A DNA stretch of 64,000 bases from Herbaspirillum sp. GW103 (GTDB taxonomy: Bacteria; Pseudomonadota; Gammaproteobacteria; Burkholderiales; Burkholderiaceae_D). Below are positions 46,113-55,415 of this stretch, one piece after another. A program made the translations under genes and the position numbers. The DNA lies in NCBI RefSeq assembly GCF_000261365.1, contig NZ_AJVC01000004.1:248001-312000 (forward strand). The letters run 5' to 3'. The stretch's first letter is position 1. Each line of letters opens with the position of its first letter. The notes beneath the pieces are model-generated. The model searched no databases, was not told the origin of the DNA, and saw only the letters and a program-made list of their open reading frames with translations.

Positions 46113-47528
46113 TTATCGGAAGTAGCGCGGATCCATCTTGCGGAACACCCAGGCCGAGATCAGGGTGATCGCGCCCACGATCACGAAGGTAATCTGGAAG
46201 CTGGCGTTGGTCGCCATGCCCGCCTCGTTCTTGAACAGATTGACCATGGTGCTGCCGATGGTCACTCCCAGCCCGATGGCCAGCATCTGCACCATCGAGA
46301 ACAGACTGTTGCCGCTACCCGCATCTTCCTTGCGCAGCCCCTTCAAGGTCACACTGTTCATGGCCGCGAACTGCATCGAGTTGGAGGCGCCGAAGACGGC
46401 CAGTTGCACGATCGACGCCGCCAGCGGCCAGCCGGGCGTGATCAGCGCGAAGGAGACGATGGACAGGCCGACGATGGCCGTATTGACCAGCAGGAAGCGG
46501 TCATAGCCGAAACGCTTGACCAGCGGGGCGATCCACGGCTTGGCGATGGTGCCGGCGATGGCCGCCGGCAGCAGCAGCATGCCCGCATGCAGCGGCGAAT
46601 AGCCCAGCCGCACCTGCAAGAGCAGGGGCAGCAGGAAGGGTACCGCCGAAGAACCGATGCGACACACCAGGTTGCCGGCCAGTCCGATGCTGAAATTGGG
46701 CTCACCAAACAGACCGAGCCGGAACAGTGGACGCGGATGAACGGACGCATGGCGCCAGTAGACCAGTACAGTCAGCGCTGCCAGACCGAACAGTCCGATG
46801 CTCCAGCCAGTACGGTTGTGATCGAAAGGCACGTCCAGCGCCAGCGAGAAGGCCACCATGCAGGCGGACAGCAAGACGCACCCGATCAGGTCGAAGCGAA
46901 GTGGACCGGCAAGCTTGTCATCGGGGAGAAAGTACAGTACGGCCCCCATCCCCAGTACACCTACAGGCAAGTTGATCAGAAAGATCCAGTGCCAGGACAG
47001 GCTTTCCACCAGCCAGCCGCCCAGTACAGGGCCGACCACCGGCCCAAGCTGCCCGGCAATCGAGATCGAGGCCAGCGCGGCGATATACTGCGCGCCCGGC
47101 ACGGCCCGCAACACGGCCAGGCGTCCGACCGGCAGCAACATCGATCCCCCCAGCCCCTGCACCACACGCGCGGCCAGCAGCAATGGCAGCGTCGACGCCA
47201 CCGCGCACAGCACCGAGCCCAGCGCGAACAGCAGGATCGCCGCAAAATACACGCGGCGCGTGCCGAAACGGTCGGCCAGCCAGCCGGAGGCCGGCGTGAG
47301 CGAGGCCATGGTCAGCGTATAGGCCACCACGACCGGGTGCATGTTCAGGACCGGTTCGCCCAGGCTGCGCGCCATGGCGGGCAAGGCGGTGTTGACGATG
47401 GTGGTGTCCAGCGTCTGCATGAAGAAGCCCGACGCGACGATCCACAGCAAGGCACGCTGGGTCACGGGATCGTTGAGAGAGGCGGGGGCGGGCGTGTCGC
47501 GAAGACGCGGCGGCAAGTTGGCGGACAT
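46113..47528 (-). CDS. mdtD: MFS multidrug exporter, MdtD-like (DHA2)
   Basis: The 471-residue protein has 14 predicted membrane segments and DHA2 motifs: LDTTIVNTALPAMARSLG in helix 1, GWLADRFGTRRVYF, ARVVQGLGGSMLLPVGR and GPVLGGWLVESLSWHWIF. It is closest to MdtD, a proton-driven exporter. No mdtABC or baeSR genes are adjacent. The ATG at 47528 was chosen so the protein starts MSANLPPRL. Confidence 0.87.
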   Translation of the reverse strand: MSANLPPRLRDTPAPASLNDPVTQRALLWIVASGFFMQTLDTTIVNTALPAMARSLGEPVLNMHPVVVAYTLTMASLTPASGWLADRFGTRRVYFAAILLFALGSVLCAVASTLPLLLAARVVQGLGGSMLLPVGRLAVLRAVPGAQYIAALASISIAGQLGPVVGPVLGGWLVESLSWHWIFLINLPVGVLGMGAVLYFLPDDKLAGPLRFDLIGCVLLSACMVAFSLALDVPFDHNRTGWSIGLFGLAALTVLVYWRHASVHPRPLFRLGLFGEPNFSIGLAGNLVCRIGSSAVPFLLPLLLQVRLGYSPLHAGMLLLPAAIAGTIAKPWIAPLVKRFGYDRFLLVNTAIVGLSIVSFALITPGWPLAASIVQLAVFGASNSMQFAAMNSVTLKGLRKEDAGSGNSLFSMVQMLAIGLGVTIGSTMVNLFKNEAGMATNASFQITFVIVGAITLISAWVFRKMDPRYFR

Positions 47529-47565
47529 GGCGAAGTCGAAGTGGGAATGCGCTGGCGAAAATACG

Positions 47566-47602
47566 GCGGGGACACGTCGCTCGCAAGCATCCGTGTCCCC
47601 GC
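47566..47602. repeat. 11-bp perfect inverted repeat between mdtD and the ABC operon
   Basis: CGGGGACACG-type arms at 47566-47576 and 47592-47602 are exact inverted repeats (11 bp, 15-nt loop). On the minus strand the stem is followed by CGTATTTTC, so it may be a weak terminator of the ABC operon; it also lies just upstream of the mdtD start and may act as an operator. Confidence 0.6.
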
Positions 47603-47640
47603 GTACTACCGCCACATTCTACGCCTTGAGCGCCTTCTCA

Positions 47641-48495
47641 TCAGAAGGCCTGCGGACGCCACTTCAGCAGGCGTCGTTCCAGCGCATGCAGCAGCCAGTC
47701 CGCCGCCAGGGCCACCACCGCCAGCACGATCATGGCCGCGAACACGCCGCTGGCATTGAAGGCGCCCTGGGCGGTGGAGATCAGCAGGCCGATACCCTGT
47801 TTGGAACCGAGGAACTCGCCCACCACGGCCCCCACCAGTGCAAAGCCGAAGCTCACGTGCAGGCTGGCCAGGATCCACGACAGCGCCGAGGGAACCACTA
47901 CCGCCATGGTCACCTGGCGGCGCGAGGCACCGAGGATCTGGGCGTTGGCGATCATGTAGCGGTCAGCCTCGCGTACGCCCTGGAAGGCATTGGCGAACAC
48001 CACGAAGAACACCATCACCACCGCCAGCGCCACCTTGGAGGCCATGCCCAGGCCGAAGGCGATGACGAAGATCGAACCCAGCACCACGCGCGGAATCGAA
48101 TTGGCGATCTGGATGTAGAGGCTGAAGACATCCGAGAGCAGCTTGTTGCGCCCAAGGACGATGCCGGCGATGACCCCGGCCACCGAGCCGATCAGGAAGC
48201 CCAGCACGGTCTCTTCCAGCGTCACCAGGACCTGGGTCCAGAGCGAACCCTGGGAAGTCCCTTCCACCATCCAATCGTAGATCTGCGCCACGATCAGCGA
48301 GGGCTGGGAAAAGAAGAACGGATCGATCCAGCCGATACGCGCGCAGACTTCCCAGCCGCCCAGGACGATCACCAGGATGGCGATGCGCAGGCCGATCACC
48401 AGTTGGTGACGCGCGCGGATCTTGCGTTGCGCCTCCGCTTCGACGGCGGCGATGTCCATCATCGGGGCGTTGTGGCTTGCTTGTGCTTGTGTCAT
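47641..48495 (-). CDS. NitT/TauT-type ABC transporter permease
   Basis: The 284-residue protein has about six membrane segments and the BPD_transp_1 pattern, with the EAA-like loop ANAQILGASRRQVTMAVVVPSA. It is of the SsuC/TauC group. It is encoded after the ATPase gene of the same operon and should form the homodimeric membrane channel for the solute bound by the two binding proteins. The substrate is not known. Confidence 0.9.
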   Translation of the reverse strand: MTQAQASHNAPMMDIAAVEAEAQRKIRARHQLVIGLRIAILVIVLGGWEVCARIGWIDPFFFSQPSLIVAQIYDWMVEGTSQGSLWTQVLVTLEETVLGFLIGSVAGVIAGIVLGRNKLLSDVFSLYIQIANSIPRVVLGSIFVIAFGLGMASKVALAVVMVFFVVFANAFQGVREADRYMIANAQILGASRRQVTMAVVVPSALSWILASLHVSFGFALVGAVVGEFLGSKQGIGLLISTAQGAFNASGVFAAMIVLAVVALAADWLLHALERRLLKWRPQAF

Positions 48496-48553
48496 GGGAT
48501 TCCCCTGTATTTCAGAATTGAATAGGCGATGTACGTACGCGCGTCCAGCCGCA

Positions 48554-49381
48554 TCACGCGATGTGGACTTCCTCGCGCAGATCGGCCCAGATACGGCGCG
48601 AGATATCGATGAAGCGCTGCTCGTAACGCACCTCCTCCATCACGCGCGGACGCGGCAGGTCGATGGGGTAGACGCTCTTCAAGGTGGCCGGACGTGCGGT
48701 GAGTACATAGACCTTGTCGGCCAAGGCGATGGCTTCCTCCAGGTCGTGGGTGACGAACACCACCGAGCCCGAATGGGCCGACCACAGGCGCAGCAGTTCA
48801 TCCTGCATCAGGGTGCGGGTCTGCATGTCGAGCGCCGAGAAGGGTTCATCCATCAGCAAGATCTCGGGGCTGTTGATGAAGGTCTGGGCCAGCGCCACGC
48901 GCTTGCGCATGCCGCCGGAGAGCTGGTGCGGATAGTGGTCGCCGAACTTGTCCAGGCCCACGCGGCGGATCCATTCGTCGGCCAGGGCATGCGCCTGTTC
49001 CTTGGACTGGCCACGGAACATCGGACCGGCGGCGACGTTGTCGCGCACGCTGCGCCAGGGGAAGACGGCGTCGTTCTGGAACACGAAACCGATGCGCGGA
49101 TCGATGCCGTTGACCGGCTGCCCCATCACCCGCACCTCGCCCACGGTGGGCTTGAGCAGGCCGGTGATGAGCGAGAGCGTGGTCGACTTGCCGCAACCGG
49201 TCGGGCCGACCACGGCGACGAATTCACCGCGCGCCACGCTCATGGAGAAATCACGCAGCGCCACGGTGGCCTTGCCATCGGCGGTAATGAAGCGGCAGCT
49301 CACGTTGCGCAGTTCGATGGCCGGCGTTGCCTGGGCGGCCTGGCCGGCGGGGGTGAAGGCCTGCTGGTTGATGGCGTTCAT
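48554..49381 (-). CDS. NitT/TauT-type ABC transporter ATPase
   Basis: The 275-residue protein has Walker A GPTGCGKST, signature LSGGMRKRVALA and Walker B ILLMDEPFSALD, with the H-loop FVTHDLEEAI. It belongs to the SsuB/TauB group. It lies between the binding-protein genes and the permease gene, 58 bp from the latter. The ATG chosen has a moderately good site; the product begins MNAINQQAF. Confidence 0.92.
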   Translation of the reverse strand: MNAINQQAFTPAGQAAQATPAIELRNVSCRFITADGKATVALRDFSMSVARGEFVAVVGPTGCGKSTTLSLITGLLKPTVGEVRVMGQPVNGIDPRIGFVFQNDAVFPWRSVRDNVAAGPMFRGQSKEQAHALADEWIRRVGLDKFGDHYPHQLSGGMRKRVALAQTFINSPEILLMDEPFSALDMQTRTLMQDELLRLWSAHSGSVVFVTHDLEEAIALADKVYVLTARPATLKSVYPIDLPRPRVMEEVRYEQRFIDISRRIWADLREEVHIA

Positions 49382-49480
49382 CGTGGGGCTCTTTCGTAGC
49401 TGAAGGTTGAGTGCCGCCCTGACGCGCGCACGCGCATCATGGCGTAAATCATTGACGGGATGGATCGAATGCAGGGAAGG

Positions 49481-49511
49481 ACTGGCCAATGCTCACTGCT
49501 CACTGGCCAGT
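49481..49511. repeat. Intercistronic hairpin after the binding-protein gene
   Basis: ACTGGCCA (49481-49488) and TGGCCAGT (49504-49511) form a perfect 8-bp stem with a 15-nt loop just past the 3' end of the binding-protein gene. Such hairpins often protect the upstream mRNA, so the binding proteins would be made in excess over the ATPase and permease. Confidence 0.55.
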
Positions 49512-49518
49512 TCCGGCC

Positions 49519-50532
49519 TCATTTCATGGTGCTGACGAATTCATCCGTGTAGGTCTTGGACAAGTCCACATGCTTGCCCTTGACGTTGGGGTTGAAACCC
49601 GACAGCACAGCCAGTACGGTTTCGGGGCCGCCCTTGGGCATCTTGCCGTCCTGCGAATACATCGGCAGCGAATTGCTCAGCGCCTGGACATACAGCGGCT
49701 TGTTGTTGCCGTAATAGTCCTTGGGCATCTTGTCGGCGATCTGCTCGGCGGTGTGGGTATTGATGAATTTGAGCGTCTTGACGAAGGCGTGTGCCAGCTT
49801 CTGGGCCTCGTCCTTGTGGCTGTTGAGCCAGCTACGCTGCACGTAGACGCTGGAGGCCGGATACAGTCCGCCCAGCGCCTTGACGGTACCCTCCACGGTA
49901 CGCATGTCGATGAGCACCTTGGCGTCGCCCGTCTTGAGCAACTGCGATGCGGTCGGTTCGGTGGTCATGCCGGCATCGATGCGGCCCTGCTTCATGGCGG
50001 CGATGAAGGTATTGTCGGCGCCCACCGGCAATACCGAGAACTGCTTGGAGGTGATGCCCTCGCGGGAGGCCAGGTATTGCGTCAGGAAGTTGGTGGACGA
50101 ACCCAGTCCGGTCACGCCCAGGGTCTTGCCCTTGGCATCGGCCATGCTCTGGAAGTGCGGCGCGGCCTTGGTCGAGACCAGTTCCACTTCACCCGGCACC
50201 TGGCCCAGGATGGTGATGGCGGTGACTTCCTTGCCCTTGGTCTGCAGGTCGATGGAGTGATCATAGAAACCGACCACCGCCTGAACGGCCCCGGCCAGCA
50301 GCTCATTCTCGGCATCGACCCCGGCCGGCTGCGACTGCAGCTCCACGTCCAGGCCCTCTTCCTTGAAATAGCCCAGCTGTTCGGCCAGCTTGGCCGGCAG
50401 GTAGACCATCTTGTTGATGCCGCCCACCATGATGGTGATTTTGGCGGCAGCCGACGCCTGGATCGGCATGGCGGCCAGCACGGTGCCGGCAACGGCCAGC
50501 GACAACAGGCCACGACGGAAATTTTTGTTCAT
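49519..50532 (-). CDS. NitT/TauT-type ABC substrate-binding protein (copy 1)
   Basis: The 337-residue protein has a signal peptide (cut after ASAAA near residue 30) and an NMT1/SsuA-like fold with KMVYLPAKLAEQLGYFKEEGL and SQPAGVDAENELLAG. It is strongly similar to the next gene upstream (51654), so the pair arose by tandem duplication. It captures an anion or sulfonate-type solute in the periplasm; the ligand is not known. Confidence 0.9.
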   Translation of the reverse strand: MNKNFRRGLLSLAVAGTVLAAMPIQASAAAKITIMVGGINKMVYLPAKLAEQLGYFKEEGLDVELQSQPAGVDAENELLAGAVQAVVGFYDHSIDLQTKGKEVTAITILGQVPGEVELVSTKAAPHFQSMADAKGKTLGVTGLGSSTNFLTQYLASREGITSKQFSVLPVGADNTFIAAMKQGRIDAGMTTEPTASQLLKTGDAKVLIDMRTVEGTVKALGGLYPASSVYVQRSWLNSHKDEAQKLAHAFVKTLKFINTHTAEQIADKMPKDYYGNNKPLYVQALSNSLPMYSQDGKMPKGGPETVLAVLSGFNPNVKGKHVDLSKTYTDEFVSTMK

Positions 50533-50598
50533 GTCAGCTCCTCGAAATGGATCCAGCAGCCCGCGAATTCTACGGGGTCTTCATATAGACGGCGCAAT

Positions 50599-51654
50599 TC
50601 ACTGTGCCGCGTCGACAAACTCGTTGGTATAGGTCTTGGCAAGGTCGATGTTCTTGCCCTTGATGTTGGGATTGAAGCCGGCCATCACCTTGAGCACCTG
50701 CTCGGGGCCGCCGGCGGGCATCTTGCCATCAGGCGAATACATCGGCAGCGAGGCCTTGAGCGCCTGCACGTAGATGGCCTTGTTGCCGCCGTAGTAATCC
50801 TTGGGCATCTTCTCGGCGATGTCTTCGGCGGAATGGGTCTGGATGTACTTGAGCGTCTTGACGAAGGCGCGCGCCAGCTTCTGCGCCTCGGCCTTGTGGC
50901 TGTTCATCCAGGAACGGTGCACATAGACGCTGGAGGCCGGATAGAGTCCGCCCAGCGCGGCCTTGGTGCCCTCCACGGTGCTCATGTCGACCAGCACCTT
51001 GGCCGCACCCGAGGCCAGCAGGATGGAGGTGGTCGGTTCAGTGGTCCAGGCCACATCCACGCGCTTCTGCTTCATGGCGGCGATCAGGGTATTGCCGGCA
51101 CCGACGGGCAGCATCGAGTAGTCGCCCGACTTCAGTCCGGCGCGGGCGGCCAGGTATTGCGCCAGGAAACTGGAGGACGAACCCAGCCCGGTCACGCCCA
51201 GGGTCCGCCCCTTGAGATCGGCCATGCTGTGGACACTGTCAGCCAGGTCGGCGCGCACCATCTCCATGCCGCCCGGTACCCGCAGCAGCTGGGTGATGGA
51301 GGTCACTTCCTTGCCTTTGCTCTGCAGGTCGATGGAGTGGTCATAGAAACCCACCACCGCCTGCACGGCCCCGGCCAGCAGTTCATTCTCGGCATCGACC
51401 CCGGCCGGCTGCGACTGCAGTTCCACGTCCAGGCCTTCGTCCTTGAAGTAGCCCAGGCTTTCGGCCAGCTTGGGCGGCAGGTAAATGAGCTTGTTGATGC
51501 CGCCCACCATGATGATGATCTTGTCGGCCGCATGGGCCTGCGGGGCGATCAGACCGAGCGTGCAGGCGGCCATGGCGCCGATGGTCAAGGCGCGCAGGCT
51601 GCGGCGCAATGGGGCCGCGAGCGAACGCGGAAACACAGGGGTGTCGTGACGCAT
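50599..51654 (-). CDS. NitT/TauT-type ABC substrate-binding protein (copy 2)
   Basis: The 351-residue protein has a longer signal peptide (to about AHAAD, residue 43) and the same fold as copy 1: KLIYLPPKLAESLGYFKDEGL, SQPAGVDAENELLAG, LGVTGLGSSSSF. Most of the length aligns by eye with copy 1. The start at 51654 has GGAG 9 nt upstream; an ATG at 51669 is the alternative. It is the promoter-proximal gene of the operon and divergent from a TctDE-like system that may control it. Confidence 0.9.
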   Translation of the reverse strand: MRHDTPVFPRSLAAPLRRSLRALTIGAMAACTLGLIAPQAHAADKIIIMVGGINKLIYLPPKLAESLGYFKDEGLDVELQSQPAGVDAENELLAGAVQAVVGFYDHSIDLQSKGKEVTSITQLLRVPGGMEMVRADLADSVHSMADLKGRTLGVTGLGSSSSFLAQYLAARAGLKSGDYSMLPVGAGNTLIAAMKQKRVDVAWTTEPTTSILLASGAAKVLVDMSTVEGTKAALGGLYPASSVYVHRSWMNSHKAEAQKLARAFVKTLKYIQTHSAEDIAEKMPKDYYGGNKAIYVQALKASLPMYSPDGKMPAGGPEQVLKVMAGFNPNIKGKNIDLAKTYTNEFVDAAQ

Positions 51655-51734
51655 TATGATTGTCTCCATATTTTTTGGGGTGGGATGGTCTGTCGCCATC
51701 TTCACTTCTTGTAGACTTGCGGGCCTATTCTAAG

Positions 51735-51776
51735 AAGCCGAAACCTTCATCCAGCTTTCCAAATTTCGGCTTTTTG
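51735..51776. repeat. Inverted repeat with T-tract between the ABC operon and tctD-like gene
   Basis: AAGCCGAAA (51735-51743) pairs with TTTCGGCTT (51764-51772) around 20 nt and is followed by TTTGC on the plus strand. It could terminate short transcripts entering the regulator gene, or be an operator for the divergent binding-protein promoter (TAGAAT on the minus strand at 51727-51732). Confidence 0.5.
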
Positions 51777-51821
51777 CTTTGCAGTGCAACAAAAAGAACG
51801 TCAAGAACAAGAGACCAACGC

Positions 51822-52493
51822 ATGAAATTGCTCCTCATCGAAGACAATCCCCAGCTTGCCCACTGGCTGGAGCAGATCCTCAAGGAACACAAGTTCAAGG
51901 TCGATATCGCCGCCGATGGCGAGATCGCCGACCAGGTGCTGCGCGACGAGAATTACGATGTCGTGCTGCTGGACCTGATGCTGCCCAAGCTGCACGGCAA
52001 GAACGTGCTGCGCCGCCTGCGCGAGCGCCACAACGGTGTGCCGGTGATGATCCTGACGGCCAGCGGCTCCATCGATGAAAAGGTCGAGTGCCTGGGCGCC
52101 GGCGCCGATGACTACCTGGTCAAACCCTTCGAGATCCGCGAGCTGGTGGCCCGCATCAAGGTGCTGGTGCGCCGCCAGACACCCGACAAGGCCGCCGAGA
52201 TTCATTGCGGCGACCTGGTCTATGACAGCAACACGCGCCAGTTCGCCATCGCCGGTGCCACCCTGGCGCTACCGGCACGGGAGCATGACGTACTGGAAGT
52301 ACTGATGTTGAAGCAGGGCAAGACCGTATCGAAAACGGCGCTGATGAAGGGTGTCTTCAGTCTTTCCGAAGAGCCCAGCGCGGACGCCATCGAAATCTAC
52401 ATTTCGCGCCTGCGCAAGAAACTGGAACACTCCAGCGCGGCCATCATGACCCTGCGCGGCCTGGGCTATCTGTTGAAGCAGAAAGATGATTGA
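51822..52493 (+). CDS. OmpR-family response regulator (TctD-like)
   Basis: The 223-residue protein has a receiver with D51 (VVLLDLMLPKLHG) and LVKPF, and a winged helix DNA-binding domain (DAIEIYISRLRKKL, LRGLGYLL). Its stop overlaps the kinase start by 8 nt. It is divergent from the ABC operon with duplicated binding proteins, the likely target. TctD homologues usually sit by tricarboxylate carriers, so the substrate may be an organic acid or a related anion. Confidence 0.93.
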   Translation: MKLLLIEDNPQLAHWLEQILKEHKFKVDIAADGEIADQVLRDENYDVVLLDLMLPKLHGKNVLRRLRERHNGVPVMILTASGSIDEKVECLGAGADDYLVKPFEIRELVARIKVLVRRQTPDKAAEIHCGDLVYDSNTRQFAIAGATLALPAREHDVLEVLMLKQGKTVSKTALMKGVFSLSEEPSADAIEIYISRLRKKLEHSSAAIMTLRGLGYLLKQKDD

Positions 52494-53865
52494 CAGCCTG
52501 CGCCTGCGCCTGCTGTGGTGGCTGCTGATCCCGATGGCGGTCTACGTGGGCTTGTCCACCAGCGATGCCTATGACAACGCCGTCTCCAGCGCCACCCTGG
52601 TGCAGGACCGCGCGCTGCTGGCGTCGGCCCGCATGATGGCGGGCCAGGTGGGCTGGAATGATGGCGCCCCGGTGGTTTCAATACCGCCTGCCGCACTGGA
52701 ACTGTTTGCCTCGCCGGCCCAGGATGCGGTGTATTACCAGGTGCGCATGGATGATGACACGCTCCTGGCCGGTCGCCCGGATTTCCCCGTCCGGCCTGAC
52801 TTTGCGGCGCTCTATCCGGTCTATGCCACGACCACCTTCGAAGGCAAGCCGCTGCGCGTGGTCAGCTACATCCGCGCGCTGTTCGACGAAGGCACGCTGC
52901 GCATGGTGGCCGTGTCGGTGGGCCAGACCATGCAGGGACGCCAGGAAATGATCGCCGACCAGTGGCATGCCTCGCTGCGTCGTCAGATCGTGCTGCTGTT
53001 GCTGGCCATCAGCCTGGTGGTGCTGGGCCTGACGATGGAACTGCGCCCCCTGCTGGCGCTCAAGGATGAACTGACCACGCGCGAGCCGGACTCACTCACG
53101 CCGCTGCGTGCCGGCGCTCTGCAGCAGGAATTGCGGCCCATCGTGGAAGCCATCAACCAGTACATCTTCCGCCTCAATGCCCAGGTGACGGTGCAGAAGC
53201 GCTTCGTGGCCGATGCCGCGCATCAGTTGCGCACGCCCCTGGCGGTGATCGATTCACAGATCCAGTTCGCCCGCCAGCTGGACGATCCGGCGCGGGTCAA
53301 GGAAGTGCTGGCCGCGCTGCAGGACAGCAGCCGCAGCATGACCGACCTGACCAACAAACTCTTGCTGCTCTCGCAGGCCGAAGCCTCCAACAGCATCGCC
53401 TTCCCGCGCGCGCCGGTGGACCTGATGGCGGTGGCGGCCATGGTGCTGGAAGAACTGGCCGGGCTGGCCCTGAAGAAGGGCATCGATCTCGGGCTGGAGA
53501 GCACGCTGGAAAGTGCCATGGTCAACGGCAACGAGGCGCAATTGATGGGCCTGTTCATGAACCTGATCGACAATGCCCTGCGCTATACGCCGCCGGGCGG
53601 CAAGGTCACGGTGGGGCTGGCACACAGGCGTGGCCAGGTCGTCATCACCGTCACCGACAATGGCCCCGGCATTGCGGCCGAGGTGCGCGAACGCGTCTTC
53701 GAACGCTTCTATCGCAATGCCGCGCCGGACCAGCCGGGCTCCGGACTGGGACTGGCCATCGTGCGCGAGATCGTGCAGGCTTCGCAGGGATCGATCCGGC
53801 TCGACGCGCCGGCCGGCGGGAGCGGGCTGGTGGCGACCGTGAGCCTGCCGGCATTGGAAAGCTGA
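52486..53865 (+). CDS. Sensor histidine kinase (TctE-like)
   Basis: The 459-residue protein has a membrane segment near the N-terminus (LLWWLLIPMAVYVGL), a periplasmic 2CSK_N-type sensor, a second membrane segment near 168-186, H246 in [13 protein letters not shown], and ATP-binding motifs NLIDNALRYTPPGG and [13 protein letters not shown]. It pairs with the overlapping response regulator. Confidence 0.92.
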   Translation: MIDSLRLRLLWWLLIPMAVYVGLSTSDAYDNAVSSATLVQDRALLASARMMAGQVGWNDGAPVVSIPPAALELFASPAQDAVYYQVRMDDDTLLAGRPDFPVRPDFAALYPVYATTTFEGKPLRVVSYIRALFDEGTLRMVAVSVGQTMQGRQEMIADQWHASLRRQIVLLLLAISLVVLGLTMELRPLLALKDELTTREPDSLTPLRAGALQQELRPIVEAINQYIFRLNAQVTVQKRFVADAAHQLRTPLAVIDSQIQFARQLDDPARVKEVLAALQDSSRSMTDLTNKLLLLSQAEASNSIAFPRAPVDLMAVAAMVLEELAGLALKKGIDLGLESTLESAMVNGNEAQLMGLFMNLIDNALRYTPPGGKVTVGLAHRRGQVVITVTDNGPGIAAEVRERVFERFYRNAAPDQPGSGLGLAIVREIVQASQGSIRLDAPAGGSGLVATVSLPALES

Positions 53866-54066
53866 CGCCTCGGCGCGCAGCAATACAAAAGCGCGCAGCG
53901 CCCAATACAAACGATCAAAAAGTATCAGCCCGCGGCACGCTTTTGGCGTGGAGCGGCGCGCCCTGCCCTCGTACTCTTGCTCCTGCCCTCAAGGCAAATG
54001 GGGCTGCGCAGTGTCCTCCGCTGCACCGGCACCCGCCTGAACGATAAAAAAACCAGGAGACAAACC

Positions 54067-55338
54067 GTGAACAAGATCCGCTTGGGCGCCGCGTGCGCCG
54101 TCCTTGGCGCTGCCCTGCCCTTGGTGGCATCGGCGCAGTCCTGCAATGTCCCCGTGCTGAAGGTGCTGGCGCAGAAGAGCCTGGGCCTGACCGTGATGGA
54201 AAAATCGCTGGCCGATTACCAGAAGCGCACCGGCACCCGCATCGAGATCAGCTACTTCGGCGAGAACGACCGGCGCGCCAAGTCGCGCCTGGATGCCTCC
54301 ACCAAGGCCGGTTCCTACCAGGTGTATTACGTCGACGAAGCCAACGTGGCCGAGTTTGCCTCGGCGGGCTGGATCGTGCCGCTGTTGAAGTATTTCCCCA
54401 AGGACGCCGACTATCAGGACTTCCTGCCCGGTCGCCGCGCCGTGGCCAGTTACAAGGACGTGGCGTATTTCGCACCGCTGATCGGGGGCTCGGACTTTCT
54501 CTTCTATCGTCGCGACCTGCTGGAAAAAGCCGGGCTGCCAGTGCCACGCACGCTGGACGAACTGGTGGCCGACATCAAGAAACTGCATTCTCCCCCGAAC
54601 GTCTATGGCTGGGTGGCACGCGGCCAGCGCGGCTCGGGGATGAACGTCTGGCGCTGGGCGCCCTTCATGCTGGCGCAGGGTGGCCAGTGGACCGACAAGA
54701 ACAACCAGCCGGCCTTCAACTCGCCCGCTGCGGTCAAGGCCACGCAACTCTATGCCGAACTGTTCAAGTACGCGCCCCCGGGCGCGGCTACCTATGACTG
54801 GAGCAATGCGCTGGAAGCCTTCCGCTCCGGCAAGGTGGCCTTCATGATCGAGTCCACGCCCTTCGCCGACTGGATGGAGGACAGCAGCAAATCCAGCGTG
54901 GCCGACAAGGTCGGCTATGCGCGTCCGCCCGCACCGCTGCCTTCGGCCGCCTACGGCCACGGGCTGGCCATTTCCGCCGTCGGCGCCAAGGATGAGTGCA
55001 CCCGCCAGGCGGCGGGCAAATTCATCGCCTTTGCTACCGGCAAGGAACAGGAACAGGCCCGTCTGCGCGAAAAGGTCTTCAGCGACTACAACCGCACCAG
55101 CACCATCCAGAGCGATTACTTCCAAAAGCACGTCAAGCCGCAAATCCTCGCCGGCCTGAAGGACACCACGCCGGTCTCCAGGCTGACCATCTGGCCCAGC
55201 CCGCAATGGCCGGACATCGGCGACAACCTCGGCGTGACGCTGGAAGAAATCTTCACCGGTACCCGCAAGGATATTCCGCGTGCCCTGGACGAAGCCGCGC
55301 AGTATGCGCAGGACGCGATGGAACACGCGCGTAAATAA
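54067..55338 (+). CDS. ABC transporter sugar/polyol-binding protein
   Basis: The 423-residue protein begins with a signal peptide (ALPLVASAQS) and has the family 1 extracellular solute-binding fold: LTVMEKSLADYQKRTG, GGSDFLFYRRDLLEKAG, GSGMNVWRWAPFMLAQGG. It is closest to the SmoE/MtlE polyol binders. The start is a GTG with AGGAG 7 nt upstream; an ATG further upstream (53977) would disrupt the signal peptide. It is the first gene of a pentitol operon. Confidence 0.9.
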   Translation: MNKIRLGAACAVLGAALPLVASAQSCNVPVLKVLAQKSLGLTVMEKSLADYQKRTGTRIEISYFGENDRRAKSRLDASTKAGSYQVYYVDEANVAEFASAGWIVPLLKYFPKDADYQDFLPGRRAVASYKDVAYFAPLIGGSDFLFYRRDLLEKAGLPVPRTLDELVADIKKLHSPPNVYGWVARGQRGSGMNVWRWAPFMLAQGGQWTDKNNQPAFNSPAAVKATQLYAELFKYAPPGAATYDWSNALEAFRSGKVAFMIESTPFADWMEDSSKSSVADKVGYARPPAPLPSAAYGHGLAISAVGAKDECTRQAAGKFIAFATGKEQEQARLREKVFSDYNRTSTIQSDYFQKHVKPQILAGLKDTTPVSRLTIWPSPQWPDIGDNLGVTLEEIFTGTRKDIPRALDEAAQYAQDAMEHARK

Positions 55339-55415
55339 TTTACTTCATTCAATCGCGTTACACGCTGCAGCCGCCCTGCTCCCTTGCCGGACCAGGGCGG
55401 ATTCCGGAGTCCTGC

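Noticed and set aside
49489-51714. 741-codon frame opposite the two binding-protein genes
   Set aside because: It is antisense to both paralogues. Its apparent internal repeat is only the mirror of the real gene duplication.
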